The notes below the pieces were generated by a model, which did no database searches, was not told the origin of the DNA, and was given only the letters and a program-made list of their open reading frames with translations. Positions 9,091 through 22,600 of a stretch of 64,000 nucleotides of DNA are shown here, piece after piece. A program made the translations under genes and the position numbers. Where the stretch lies: contig JAUIMM010002317.1 in the NCBI GenBank assembly GCA_031769625.1, positions 1 to 64,000 of the forward strand, in the 5' to 3' direction. Position 1 is the stretch's first letter, and every line of letters starts with the position of its first letter. This DNA is from Taudactylus pleione. Lineage: Eukaryota > Chordata > Amphibia > Anura > Myobatrachidae.

Positions 9091-11520
9091 TTTGTTGTGT
9101 GTTTCCATTGGAATTGTGCATATTCAGGTGTTTTACGGTGTAAAATTAGACTGTCGCACTTTGATGACATCACGGCTCGAACTAAGGAATAGTAGCTTCG
9201 TGCGTGCATTTCATCGAGCTTCCACAAGCATTTTTGTGGTGTATTTCCATTGGAATTGTGCATATTCAGGTGTTTTACGGTGTAAAATAAGATTGTCGAA
9301 CTTTGATGACATCACGGCTCGAAATTAGGAACAGTAGCTTTGTGCGTTCATTTCATCGAGCTACCACAAGCATTTTTGTGGTGTGTTTCTTTAAAAATTG
9401 TGCATATTCAGGTGTTTTACGGTGTAAAATTAGATAGTCGCACTTTGATGACATCACGGCTCGAACTAAGGAATAGTGGCTTCGTGCGTGCATTTCATCG
9501 AGCTTCCACAAGCATTTTTGTGGTGTGTTTCCATTAGAAATGTGCATATTCAGGTGTTTTACGGTGTAAAATATGATTGTCGAACTTTGATGACATCACG
9601 GCTTGAACTAGGAATAGTAGCTTCATGCGTGCATTTCATCGAGCTTCCACAAGCATTTTTGTTGTGTGTTTCCATTGGAATTGTGCATATTCAGGTGTTT
9701 TACGGTGTAAAATTAGACTGTCGCACTTTGATGACATCACGGCTCGAACTAAGGAATAGTAGCTTCGTGCGTGCATTTCATCGAGCTTCCACAAGCATTT
9801 TTGTGGTGTATTTCCATTGGAATTGTGCATATTCAGGTGTTTTACGGTGTAAAATAAGATTGTCAAACTTTGATGACATCACGGCTCGAAATTAGGAACA
9901 GTAGCTTTGTGCGTGCATTTCGTCGAGCTACCACAAGCATTCTTGTGGTGTGTTTCTTTAAAAATTGTGCATATTCTGGTGTTTTACAGTGTAAAATTAG
10001 ATAGTCGCACTTTGATGACATCACGGCTCGATCAAAGGAATAGTAGCTTCATGCGTGCTTTTCATCGAGCTTCCACAAGCATTTTTGTGGTGTGTTTCCA
10101 TTGGAAATGTGCATATTCAGGTGTTTTATGGTGTAAAATATGATTGTCGAACTTTGATGACATCACGGCTTGAACTAGGAATAGTAGCTTCATGCGTGCA
10201 TTTCATCGACCTTCCACAAGCATTTTTGTGGTGTATTTCCATTGGAATTGTGCATATTCAGGTGTTTTACGGTGTAAAATTAGATAGTCGCACTTTGATG
10301 ACATCACGGCTCGAACTTCGGAATAGTAGCTTCGTGCGTGCATTTCATCGAGCTTCCACAAGCATTTTTGTGGTGTATTTCCATTGGAATTGTGCATATT
10401 CAGGTGTTTTACGGTGTAAAATAAGATTGTCGAACTTTGATGACATCACGGCTCGAAATTAGGAACAGTAGCTTTGTGCGTTCATTTCATCGAGCTACCA
10501 CAAGCATTTTTGTGGTGTGTTTCTTTAAAAATTGTGCATATTCAGGTGTTTTACGGTGTAAAATTAGATAGTCGCACTTTGATGACATCACGGCTCGAAC
10601 TAAGGAATAGTGGCTTCGTGCGTGCATTTCATCGAGCTTCCACAAGCATTTTTGTGGTGTGTTTCCATTAGAAATGTGCATATTCAGGTGTTTTACGGTG
10701 TAAAATATGATTGTCGAACTTTGATGACATCACGGCTTGAACTAGGAATAGTAGCTTCATGCGTGCATTTCATCGAGCTTCCACAAGCATTTTTGTTGTG
10801 TGTTTCCATTGGAATTGTGCATATTCAGGTGTTTTACGGTGTAAAATTAGACTGTCGCACTTTGATGACATCACGGCTCGAACTAAGGAATAGTAGCTTC
10901 GTGCGTGCATTTCATCGAGCTTCCACAAGCATTTTTGTGGTGTATTTCCATTGGAATTGTGCATATTCAGGTGTTTTACGGTGTAAAATAAGATTGTCAA
11001 ACTTTGATGACATCACGGCTCGAAATTAGGAACAGTAGCTTTGTGCGTGCATTTCGTCGAGCTACCACAAGCATTCTTGTGGTGTGTTTCTTTAAAAATT
11101 GTGCATATTCTGGTGTTTTACAGTGTAAAATTAGATAGTCGCACTTTGATGACATCACGGCTCGATCAAAGGAATAGTAGCTTCATGCGTGCTTTTCATC
11201 GAGCTTCCACAAGCATTTTTGTGGTGTGTTTCCATTGGAAATGTGCATATTCAGGTGTTTTATGGTGTAAAATATGATTGTCGAACTTTGATGACATCAC
11301 GGCTTGAACTAGGAATAGTAGCTTCATGCGTGCATTTCATCGACCTTCCACAAGCATTTTTGTGGTGTATTTCCATTGGAATTGTGCATATTCAGGTGTT
11401 TTACGGTGTAAAATTAGATAGTCGCACTTTGATGACATCACGGCTCGAACTTCGGAATAGTAGCTTCGTGCGTGCATTTCATCGAGCTTCCACAAGCATT
11501 TTTGTGGTGTATTTCTTTTA
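8773..11520 (+). repeat. Tetramer/octamer HORs: 567 bp and 1,134 bp
   Basis: The block beginning at 8,773 is repeated at 9,340 and 10,474; the block at 9,907 is repeated at 11,041. The arrangement is A-A-B-A-B with 567-bp tetramers (4 x 142 minus 1), so AB forms a 1,134-bp octamer. The A block is marked by gcgttcatttc, gtggcttcg and ccattagaaatg. The B block is marked by gcatttcgtcg, gctcgatcaaagg and cgacctt. Copies look identical or nearly so by eye. The second B copy ends near 11,515, where tttcttttaaaattgttc replaces tttccattgg. A B-like block is also present at 403-860. Confidence 0.75.
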
Positions 11521-13550
11521 AAATTGTTCATATTCAGGTGTTTTACGGTGCAAAATTAGATAGTCGCACTTTGATGACATCACGGGTCGATCTAAGACAT
11601 AGTAGCTTCGTGCGTGCATTTCATCGAGTTTCCACAAGCATTTTTGTGGTGTGTTTCCATTGGAATTGTGCATATTCTGTTGTTTTACGGTGTAAAATTA
11701 GATAGTCGCACTTTGATGACATCACAGGTCGATCTAAGACATAGTAGCTTCGTGCGTGCATTTCATCGAGCTTCCACAAGCATTTTTGTGGTGTATTTCC
11801 ATTGGAATTGTGCATATTCAGGTGTTTTACGGTGTAAAATAAGATTGTCGAACCTTGATGACATCAAAGCTCGAAATTAGGAACAGTAGTTTTGTGCGTG
11901 CATTTCATCGAGCTATCACAAGCATTTTTGTGGTGTGTTTCTTTAAAAATTGTGCATATTCAGGTGTTTTACGGTGTAAAATTAGATAGTCGCACTTTGA
12001 TGACATCACGGCTCGAACTAAGGAATAGTAGCTTCGTGCGTGCATTTCATCGAGCTTCCACAAGCATTTTTGTGGTGTGTTTCAATTGGAATTGTGCATA
12101 TTCAGTTGTTTTACGGTGTAAAATTAGATTGTCGCACTTTGATGACATCACGGCTCGAACTAAGGAATAGTAGCTTCGTGCATGCATTTCATCGAGCTTC
12201 CACAAGCATTTTTGTGGTGTGTTTCCATTGGAAATGTGCATATTCAGGTGTTTTACGGTGTAAAATATGATTGTCGAACTTTGATGACATCACGGCTTGA
12301 ACTAGGAATAGTAGCTTCATGCGTGCATTTCATCGAGCTTCCACAAGCATTTTTGTGGTGTATTTCGATTGGAATTGTGCATATTCAGGTGTTTTATGGT
12401 GTATAATAAGATTATCGAACTTTGATGACATCATGGCTCGATTTTAGGAACAGTAGCTTTGTGCGTGCATTTCATCGAGCTTCCACAAGCATTTTTGTGG
12501 TGTATTTCTTTTAAAATTGTGCATATTCTGTTATTTTACGGTGTAAAATTAGATAATCGCACTTTGATGACATCACGGCTCGAACTTAGGAACAGTAGCT
12601 TTGTGCGTGAATTTCATCGAGCTTCCACAAGCATTTTTGTGGTGTCTTTCATTGGAATTGTGCATATTCAGGTGTTTTACAGTGTAAAATAAGATTGTCG
12701 AACTTTCATGACATCACGGCTCGAACTAAGGATTAGTAGCTTCGTGTGTGCATTTCATCGAACTTCCACAAGCATTTTTGTGGTGTGTTTCCATTGGAAT
12801 TGTGCATATTCAGGTGTTTTACGGTGTAAAATAAGATTATCGAACTTTGATGACATCACGGCTCAAACTTAGGAACAGTAGCTTTGTGCTTGCATTTCAT
12901 CGAGCTTCCACAAGCATTTTTGTGGTGTATTTCTTTTAAAATTGTGCATATTCTGTTGTTTTACGGTGTAAAATTAGATAGTCGCACTTTGATGACATCA
13001 CGGCTCGAACTTAGGAACAGTAGCTTTGTGCATGAAGTTCATCGAGCTTCCACATGCATTTTTGTGGTGTGTTTCATTGGAATTGTGCATATTCACGTGT
13101 TTTTTACGGTGTAAACTAAGATTGTCGAACTTCATGACATCACAGCTAGAAACAAAGGAATAGTAGCTTCGTGTGTGTATTTCATCGAGCTTCCACAAGC
13201 ATTTTTGTGGTGTGTTTCCATTGGAATTGTGCATATTCAGGTGTTTTACGGTGTAAAATAAGATTGTCGAACTTTGATGACATCAAAGCTCGAACTAAGG
13301 AAAAGTAGCTTCGTGCGTGCATTTCATCGAGCTTCCACAAGCATTTTTGTGGTGTATTTCCATTGGAATTGTGCATATTCAGGTGTTTTACGGTGTTAAA
13401 TTAGATAGTCAAACTTTGATGACATCACGGCTCGAACAAAGGAATAGTAGTTACGTGCATGCATTTCATCGAGCTTCCACAAGCATTTTTGTGGTGTGTT
13501 TCATTGGAATTGTGCATATTCAGGTGTTTTACGGTGTAAAATAAGATTGT
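10763..13550 (+). repeat. ~2.8-kb segment, copy 2 of the 10,638-bp-spaced pair
   Basis: It reproduces 125-2,910 at offset 10,638, including the gattttagg, tgttattttac and cacgtg marker monomers. Differences include catcaaagctcg near 11,863 versus catcacagctcg, and aacaaagg near 13,435 versus aactaagg. The match fades at about 13,550, where gaactttcatgac replaces gaactttgatgac. Its last 450 bases also belong to the 6.5-kb unit that follows. Confidence 0.7.
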
Positions 13551-15029
13551 CGAACTTTCATGACATCACGGCTCAAACTAAGGAATAGTAGCTTCGTGTT
13601 TGCATTTCATCGAGCTTACACAAGCATTTTTGTGGTGTGTTTCCATTTGAAATGTGCATATTCAGGTGTTTTACGGTGTAAAATATGATTGTCGAACTTT
13701 GATGACATCACGGCTCGAACTAAGGAATAGTAGCTTCATGCGTGCATTTCACCGAGCTTCCACAAGCACTTTTGAGGTGTATTTCCATTGGAATTGTGCA
13801 TGTTCAATTGTTTTACGGTGTAAAATAAGATTGTTGAACTTCGATGACATCACTGCTCGAACTTAGGAACAGTAGCTTTGTGCGTGCATTTCAACGAGCT
13901 TCCACAAGCGTTTTTGTGGTGTGTTTCCATTGGAATTGTGCATATTCAGGTGTTTTATGGTGTAAAATTAGATAGTCGCACTTTGATGACATCACGGCTC
14001 GAATTAAGGAAAAGTAGCTTCGTGCGTGCATTTCATCGAGCTTCCACAAGCATTTTTGTGGTATGTTTCTTCTAAAATTGTGCATATTCAGGTGTTTTAC
14101 GGTGTAAAATCAGATAGTCGCACTTTGATGACTTAACGGCTCGAACTAAGGAATAGTAGCTTCGTGCATGCATTTCATCGAGCTTCCACAAGCATTTTTG
14201 TAGTGTAATTCTTTTAAAATTGTGCTTATTCAGGTGTTTCACGGTGTAAAATAAGATTGTCGAACCTTGATGACATCACGGCTCGAACTGAGGAACAGTA
14301 GCTTTGTTCGTGCATTTCATCGAGCTTCCACAAGCATTTTTGTGGTGTGTTTTCTATGGAATTGTGCATATTCAGGTGTTTTACGGTGTAAAATAAGATT
14401 GTCGAACTTTGATGACATCAAGTCTCGAACTTCGGAACAGAAGCTTTGTGCTTGCATTTCATCGAGCTACCACAAGCATTTTTGTGGTGTGTTTCATTTA
14501 AAATTGTGCATATTCAGGTGTTTTACGGTGTAAAATTAGATAGTCGCACTTTGATGACATCAAGGCTCGAACTAAGGAATAGTGGCTTCATGCGTGCATT
14601 TCATCGAGCTTCCACAAGCATTTTTGTGGTGTGTTTCCTTTGGAAATGTGCATAATCAGGTGTTTTAAGGTGTTAAATATGATTGTCGAACTTTGTCGAC
14701 ATCACGGCTCGAACTAAGGAATAGTAGCTTCATGCGTGCATTTCATCGAGCTTCCACAAGCACTTTTGTGGTGTATTTCCATTGGAATTGTGCATATTCA
14801 ATTGTTTTACGGTGTTAAATAAGATTGTCGAACTTTGATGACATCACTGCTCGAACTTAGGAACAGTAGCTTTGTGCGTGGATTTCATCGAGCTTCCACA
14901 AGCGTTTTTGTGGTGTGTTTCCATTGGAATTGTGCATATTCAGGTGTTTTATGGTGTAAAATTAGATAGTCGCATTTTGATTACATCACGGCTCGAATTA
15001 AGGAAAAGTAGCTTCGTGCGTGCATTTCA

Positions 15030-15597
15030 TCGAGCTTCCACAAGCATTTTTGTGGTGTATTTCTTTTTAAATTGTGCATATTCAGGTGTTTTACGGTGTA
15101 AAATTAGATAGTCGCACTTTGATGACATCAAGGCTCGAACTAAGGAATAGTGGCTTCGTGTGTGCATTTCATCGAGCTTCCACAAGCATTTTTGTAGTGT
15201 ATTTCTTTTAAAATTGTGCATATTCAGGTGTTTTACAGTCTAAAATTAGACAGTCGCACTTTGATGACATCACGGCTCGAACTAAGGAATAGTGGCTTCG
15301 TGAGTGTATTTCATCGAGCTTCCACAAGCATTTTTGTGGTGTATTTCTTTTTAAATTGTGCATATTCAGGTGTTTTACGGTGTAAAATTAGATAGTCGCA
15401 CTTTGATGACATCAAGGCTCGAACTAAGGAATAGTGGCTTCGTGTGTGCATTTCATCGAGCTTCCACAAGCATTTTTGTAGTGTATTTCTTTTAAAATTG
15501 TGCATATTCAGGTGTTTTACAGTCTAAAATTAGACAGTCGCACTTTGATGACATCACGGCTCGAACTAAGGAATAGTGGCTTCGTGAGTGTATTTCA
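15030..15597 (+). repeat. Tandem 284-bp dimer duplication
   Basis: Two adjacent monomers (one with tttctttttaaattg, the next with tgtagtgtatttc and cagtctaaaattagac) occur at about 15,030-15,313 and again at 15,314-15,597. The copies look identical apart from their outer edges. The corresponding place in the next 6.2-kb copy (near 21,560-21,840) has only one dimer, so the duplication happened after the 6.5-kb unit was duplicated, or the extra dimer was lost there. Confidence 0.8.
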
Positions 15598-15724
15598 TCG
15601 AGCTTCCACAAGCATTTTTGTGGTGTATTTCCATTGGAATTGTGCATATTCAGGTGTTTTACGGTGTAAAATAAGATTGTCGAACTTACATGACATCACG
15701 TCTCGAAATAAGGAATAGTAGCTT

Positions 15725-16690
15725 TGTGCGTGCATTTCATCGAGCTTCCACGAGCATTTTTGTGGTGTATTTCCATTGGAATTGTGCATATTCAGATGTT
15801 TTACGGTGTAAAATAAGATTGTCGAACTTTGATGACATCACGGCTCGAACTAAGGAAAAGAAGCTTTGTGCGTGCATTTCAATGAGCTACCACAAGCATT
15901 TTTGTGGTGTGTTTCATTTAAAATTGTGCATATTCAGGTGTTTTACGGTGAAAAATTAGATAGTCGCACTTTGATGACTTCAAGGCTCGAACTAAGGAAT
16001 AGTGGCTTCGTGAGTGTATTTCATCGAGCTTCCACAAGCATTTTTGTGGTGTGTTTCCATTGGAAATGTGCATATTCAGGTGTTTTAAGGTGTAAAATAT
16101 GATTGTCGAACTTTGATGACATCACGGCTTGAACTAGGAATAGTAGCTTCATGCGTGCATTTCATCGAGCTTCCACAAGCATTTTTGTGGTGTATTTCCA
16201 TTAGAATTGTGCATATTCAGGTGTTTTACGGTGTAAAAGAAGATTATCGAACTTTGATGACATCACGGCTCGAACTTAGGAACAGTAGCTTTGTGCTTGC
16301 ATTTCATCGAGCTTCCACAAGCATTTTTGTGGTGTGTTTCATTGGAATTGTACATATTCAGGTGTTTTACGGTGTAAAATAAGATTGTTGAACTTTCATT
16401 ACATCACGGCTCGAACTAAGGAATAGTAGCTTCGCGTGTGTATTTCATCGAACTTCCACAAGCATTTTTGTGGTGTGTTTCCATTGGAATTGTGCATATT
16501 CAGGTGTTTTATGGTGTAAAATTAGACTGTCGCACTTTGATGACATCACGGCTCGAACTAAGGAATAGTAGCTTCGTGCGTGCATATCATCGAGCTTCCA
16601 CAAGCATTTTTGTGGTGTGTTTCCATTGGAATTGTGCATATTCTGTTGTTTTACGGTGTAAAATTAGATTGTCGCACTTTGATGACATCA
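15725..16690 (+). repeat. ~970-bp segment, copy 1 of the 1,843-bp-spaced pair
   Basis: The run of variants cagatgtttta, gtgaaaaattag, gatgacttcaagg, ccattagaattg, gtaaaagaagattatc, cttcattacatcac, cgcgtgtgtatttc and gcatatcatcg recurs 1,843 bases later (13 monomers minus 3). The match ends near 16,690, where cttaggaatag here faces ctaaggaatag there. Confidence 0.7.
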
Positions 16691-17567
16691 CGGCTCGAAC
16701 TTAGGAATAGTAGCTTTGTGCTTGCATTTCATCGAGCTTCCACAAGCATTTTTGCTGTGTATTTCTTTTAAAATTGTGCATATTCTGCTGTTTTACGGTG
16801 TAAAATTAGATAGTCACACTTTGATGACATCACGGCTCGAACTTTGGAACAGTAGCTTTGTGCGTGAATTTCATCGAGCTTCCACAAGCATTTTTGTGGT
16901 GTGTTTTATTGGAATTGTACATATTCAGGTGTTTTACGGTGTAAAATAAGATTGTCGAACTTTCATGACATCACGGCTCGAACTTAGGAACAGTAGCTTT
17001 GTGCGTGCATTTCATCGAGCTTCCACAAGCACTTTTGTGGTGTATTTCCATTGGAATTGTGCATATTCAATTGTTTTACGGTGTTAAATAAGATTGTCGA
17101 ACTTTGATGACATCACTGCTCGAACTTAGGAACAGTAGCTTTGTGCGTGCATTTCATCGAGCTTCCACAAGCACTTTTGTGGTGTATTTCCATTGGAATT
17201 GTGCATATTCAATTGTTTTATGGTGTTAAATAAGATTGTCGAACTTTGATGACATCACTGCTCGAACTTAGGAACAGTAGCTTTGTGCGTGTATTTCATC
17301 GAGCTTCCACAAGCGTTTTTGTGGTGTGTTTCCATTGGAATTGTGCATATTCAGGTGTTTTATGGTGTAAAATTAGATAGTCGCATTTTGATGACATCAC
17401 GGCTCGAACTAAGGAATAGTGGCTTCGTGCGTGCAATTCATCGAGCTTCCACAAGCATTTTTGTAGTGTATTTCTTTTAAAATTGTGCATATTCAGGTGT
17501 TTTACAGTGTAAAATTAGACAGTCGCACTTTGATGACATCACGGCTCGAACTAAGGAATATTAGCTT

Positions 17568-18533
17568 CGTGCGTGCATTTCATCGAGCTTCCACAAGCAT
17601 TTTTGTGGTGTATTTCCATTGGAATTGTGCATATTCAGATGTTTTACGGTGTAAAATAAGATTGTCGAACTTTGATGACATCACGGCTCGAACTAAGGAA
17701 AAGAAGCTTTGTGCGTGCATTTCAGTGAGCTACCACAAGCATTTTTGTGGTGTGTTTCATTTAAAATTGTGCATATTCAGGTGTTTTACGGTGAAAAATT
17801 AGATAGTCGCACTTTGATGACTTCAAGGCTCGAACTAAGGAATAGTGGCTTCGTGAGTGTATTTCATCGAGCTTCCACAAGCATTTTTGTGGTGTGTTTC
17901 CATTGGAAATGTGCATATTCAGGTGTTTTAAGGTGTAAAATATGATTGTCGAACTTTGATGACATCACGGCTTGAACTAGGAATAGTAGCTTCATGCGTG
18001 CATTTCATCGAGCTTCCACAAGCATTTTTGTGGTGTATTTCCATTAGAATTGTGCATATTCAGGTGTTTTACGGTGTAAAAGAAGATTATCGAACTTTGA
18101 TGACATCACGGCTCGAACCTATTAACAGTAGCTTTGTGCTTGCATTTCATCGAGCTTCCACAAGCATTTTTGTGGTGTGTTTCATTGGAATTGTACATAT
18201 TCAGGTGTTTTACGGTGTAAAATAAGATTGTTGAACTTTCATTACATCACGGCTCGAACTAAGGAATAGTAGCTTCGCGTGTGTATTTCATCGAACTTCC
18301 ACAAGCATTTTTGTGGTGTGTTTCCATTGGAATTGTGCATATTCAGGTGTTTTATGGTGTAAAATTAGACTGTCGCACTTTGATGACATCACGGCTGGAA
18401 CTAAGGAATAGTAGCTTCGTGCGTGCATATCATCGAGCTTCCACAAGCATTCTTGTGGTGTGTTTCCATTGGAATTGTGCATATTCTGTTGTTTTACGGT
18501 GTAAAATTAGATTGTCGCACTTTGATGACATCA
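17568..18533 (+). repeat. ~970-bp segment, copy 2 of the 1,843-bp-spaced pair
   Basis: It carries the same ordered variants as 15,725-16,690. Differences include cctattaacag near 18,118 where the first copy has cttaggaacag, and cggctggaac near 18,394. About 870 bases of other monomers separate the two copies, so this is not a simple adjacent duplication. Confidence 0.65.
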
Positions 18534-19616
18534 CGGCTCGAACTAAGGAATAGTAGCTTCGTGCGTGCATTTCATCGAGCTACCACAAGCATTTTTGTGG
18601 TGTGTTTCTTTTAAAATTGTGCATATTCTGGTGTTTTACGGTGTAAAATTAGATAGTCGCACTTTGATGACATCACGGCTCGAACTTAGGAATAGTAGCT
18701 TCGTGCGTGCATTTCATCGAGCTTCCACAAGCACTTTTGTGGTGTATTTCCATTGGAATTGTGCATATTCAATTGTTTTACGGTGTTAAATAAGATTGTC
18801 GAACTTTGATGACATCACTGCTCGAACTTAGGAACAGTAGCTTTGTGCGTGCATTTCATCGAGCTTCCACAAGCATTTTTGTGGTGTGTTTCCATTGGAA
18901 TTGTGCATATTCAGGTGTTTTACGGTGTCAAATTAGATAGTCGCACTTTGATGACTTCAAGGCTCGAACTAAGGAATAGTGGCTTCGTGCGTGTATTTCA
19001 TCGAGCTTCCACAAGCATTTTTGTGGTGTGTTTCCAATGGATATATGCATATTCAGGTGTTTTAAGGTGTAAAATATGATTGTCGAACTTTGATGACATC
19101 ACGGCTTGAACTAGGAATAGTAGCTTCATGAGTGCATTTCATCGAGCTTCCACAAGCATTTTTTTGGTGTAATTCCATTAGAATTGTGCATATTCAGTTG
19201 TTTTATGGTGTAAAATAAGATTATCGAACTTTGATGACATCATGGCTTGAACTTAGGAACAGTAGCTTTGTGCTTGCATTTCATCGAGCTTCCACAAGCA
19301 TTTTTGCGGTGTATTTCTTTTAAAATTGTGCATATTCTGCTGTTTTACGGTGTAAAATTAGATAGTCACACTTTGATGACATCACGGCTCGAACTTTGGA
19401 ACAGTAGCTTTGTGCGTGAATTTCATCGAGCTTCCACAAGCATTTTTGTGGTGTGTTTTATTGGAATTGTACATATTCAGGTGTTTTACGGTGTAAAATA
19501 AGATTGTCGAACTTTCATGACATCACGGCTCGAACTAAGGAATAGTAGCTTTGTGTCTGTATTTCATCGAGCTTCCACAAGCATTTTTGTGGTGTGTTTC
19601 CATTGGAATTGTGCAT

Positions 19617-22600
19617 ATTCACGTGTTTTTTACGGTGTAAACTAAGATTGTCGAACTTCATGACATCACAGCTAGAAACAAAGGAATAGTAGCTTCGTGT
19701 GTGTATTTCATCGAGCTTCCACAAGCATTTTTGTGGTGTGTTTCCATTGGAATTGTGCATATTCAGGTGTTTTACGGTGTAAAATAAGATTGTCGAACTT
19801 TGATGACATCAAAGCTCGAACTAAGGAAAAGTAGCTTCGTGCGTGCATTTCATCGAGCTTCCACAAGCATTTTTGTGGTGTATTTCCATTGGAATTGTGC
19901 ATATTCAGGTGTTTTACGGTGTTAAATTAGATAGTCAAACTTTGATGACATCACGGCTCGAACAAAGGAATAGTAGTTACGTGCATGCATTTCATCGAGC
20001 TTCCACAAGCATTTTTGTGGTGTGTTTCATTGGAATTGTGCATATTCAGGTGTTTTACGGTGTAAAATAAGATTGTCGAACTTTCATGACATCACGGCTC
20101 AAACTAAGGAATAGTAGCTTCGTGTTTGCATTTCATCGAGCTTACACAAGCATTTTTGTGGTGTGTTTCCATTTGAAATGTGCATATTCAGGTGTTTTAC
20201 GGTGTAAAATATGATTGTCGAACTTTGATGACATCACGGCTCGAACTAAGGAATAGTAGCTTCATGCGTGCATTTCACCGAGCTTCCACAAGCACTTTTG
20301 AGGTGTATTTCCATTGGAATTGTGCATGTTCAATTGTTTTACGGTGTAAAATAAGATTGTTGAACTTCGATGACATCACTGCTCGAACTTAGGAACAGTA
20401 GCTTTGTGCGTGCATTTCAACGAGCTTCCACAAGCGTTTTTGTGGTGTGTTTCCATTGGAATTGTGCATATTCAGGTGTTTTATGGTGTAAAATTAGATA
20501 GTCGCACTTTGATGACATCACGGCTCGAATTAAGGAAAAGTAGCTTCGTGCGTGCATTTCATCGAGCTTCCACAAGCATTTTTGTGGTATGTTTCTTCTA
20601 AAATTGTGCATATTCAGGTGTTTTACGGTGTAAAATCAGATAGTCGCACTTTGATGACTTAACGGCTCGAACTAAGGAATAGTAGCTTCGTGCATGCATT
20701 TCATCGAGCTTCCACAAGCATTTTTGTAGTGTAATTCTTTTAAAATTGTGCTTATTCAGGTGTTTCACGGTGTAAAATAAGATTGTCGAACCTTGATGAC
20801 ATCACGGCTCGAACTGAGGAACAGTAGCTTTGTTCGTGCATTTCATCGAGCTTCCACAAGCATTTTTGTGGTGTGTTTTCTATGGAATTGTGCATATTCA
20901 GGTGTTTTACGGTGTAAAATAAGATTGTCGAACTTTGATGACATCAAGTCTCGAACTTCGGAACAGAAGCTTTGTGCTTGCATTTCATCGAGCTACCACA
21001 AACATTTTTGTGGTGTGTTTCATTTAAAATTGTGCATATTCAGGTGTTTTACGGTGTAAAATTAGATAGTCGCACTTTGATGACATCAAGGCTCGAACTA
21101 AGGAATAGTGGCTTCATGCGTGCATTTCATCGAGCTTCCACAAGCATTTTTGTGGTGTGTTTCCTTTGGAAATGTGCATAATCAGGTGTTTTAAGGTGTT
21201 AAATATGATTGTCGAACTTTGTCGACATCACGGCTCGAACTAAGGAATAGTAGCTTCATGCGTGCATTTCATCGAGCTTCCACAAGCACTTTTGTGGTGT
21301 ATTTCCATTGGAATTGTGCATATTCAATTGTTTTACGGTGTTAAATAAGATTGTCGAACTTTGATGACATCACTGCTCAAACTTAGGAACAGTAGCTTTG
21401 TGCGTGGATTTCATCGAGCTTCCACAAGCGTTTTTGTGGTGTGTTTCCATTGGAATTGTGCATATTCAGGTGTTTTATGGTGTAAAATTAGATAGTCGCA
21501 TTTTGATTACATCACGGCTCGAATTAAGGAAAAGTAGCTTCGTGCGTGCATTTCATCGAGCTTCCACAAGCATTTTTGTGGTGTATTTCTTTTTAAATTG
21601 TGCATATTCAGGTGTTTTACGGTGTAAAATTAGATAGTCGCACTTTGATGACATCAAGGCTCGAACTAAGGAATAGTGGCTTCGTGTGTGCATTTCATCG
21701 AGCTTCCACAAGCATTTTTGTAGTGTATTTCTTTTAAAATTGTGCATATTCAGGTGTTTTACAGTCTAAAATTAGACAGTCGCACTTTGATGACATCACG
21801 GCTCGAACTAAGGAATAGTGGCTTCGTGAGTGTATTTCATCGAGCTTCCACAAGCATTTTTGTGGTGTATTTCCATTGGAATTGTGCATATTCAGGTGTT
21901 TTACGGTGTAAAATAAGATTGTCGAACTTACATGACATCACGTCTCGAAATAAGGAATAGTAGCTTTGTGCGTGCATTTCATCGAGCTTCCACGAGCATT
22001 TTTGTGGTGTATTTCCATTGGAATTGTGCATATTCAGATGTTTTACGGTGTAAAATAAGATTGTCGAACTTTGATGACATCACGGCTCGAACTAAGGAAA
22101 AGAAGCTTTGTGCGTGCATTTCAATGAGCTACCACAAGCATTTTTGTGGTGTGTTTCATTTAAAATTGTGCATATTCAGGTGTTTTACGGTGAAAAATTA
22201 GATAGTCGCACTTTGATGACTTCAAGGCTCGAACTAAGGAATAGTGGCTTCGTGAGTGTATTTCATCGAGCTTCCACAAGCATTTTTGTGGTGTGTTTCC
22301 ATTGGAAATGTGCATATTCAGGTGTTTTAAGGTGTAAAATATGATTGTCGAACTTTGATGACATCACGGCTTGAACTAGGAATAGTAGCTTCATGCGTGC
22401 ATTTCATCGAGCTTCCACAAGCATTTTTGTGGTGTATTTCCATTAGAATTGTGCATATTCAGGTGTTTTACGGTGTAAAAGAAGATTATCGAACTTTGAT
22501 GACATCACGGCTCGAACTTAGGAACAGTAGCTTTGTGCTTGCATTTCATCGAGCTTCCACAAGCATTTTTGTGGTGTGTTTCATTGGAATTGTACATATT

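Larger units (their letters stand above)
13091..19616 (+). repeat. ~6.5-kb HOR (46-mer), copy 1
   Basis: The unit opens with the cacgtg monomer and is followed directly by a second copy at 19,617. The offset is 6,526 from the start to about 15,220. It becomes 6,242 after a two-monomer (284-bp) duplication present only here, then 6,384, then 6,243 to the end. Shared marks include gcttacacaag (13,616 and 20,142), tttcaacgagc (13,890 and 20,416), gatgacttaacgg (14,127 and 20,653) and tgtgtgttttctatgg (near 14,345 and 20,871). Confidence 0.75.

Noticed and set aside
8909..9328. Open reading frame of about 139 codons (also at 9,476-9,895 and 10,610-11,029), with many shorter ones on both strands
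   Set aside because: All are translations of the satellite. The monomer length of 142 is one more than a multiple of three, so the frame rotates at each copy and meets a stop. These longer examples arise because they cross a 141-bp monomer, which keeps frame. There is no codon bias, domain or conserved start.
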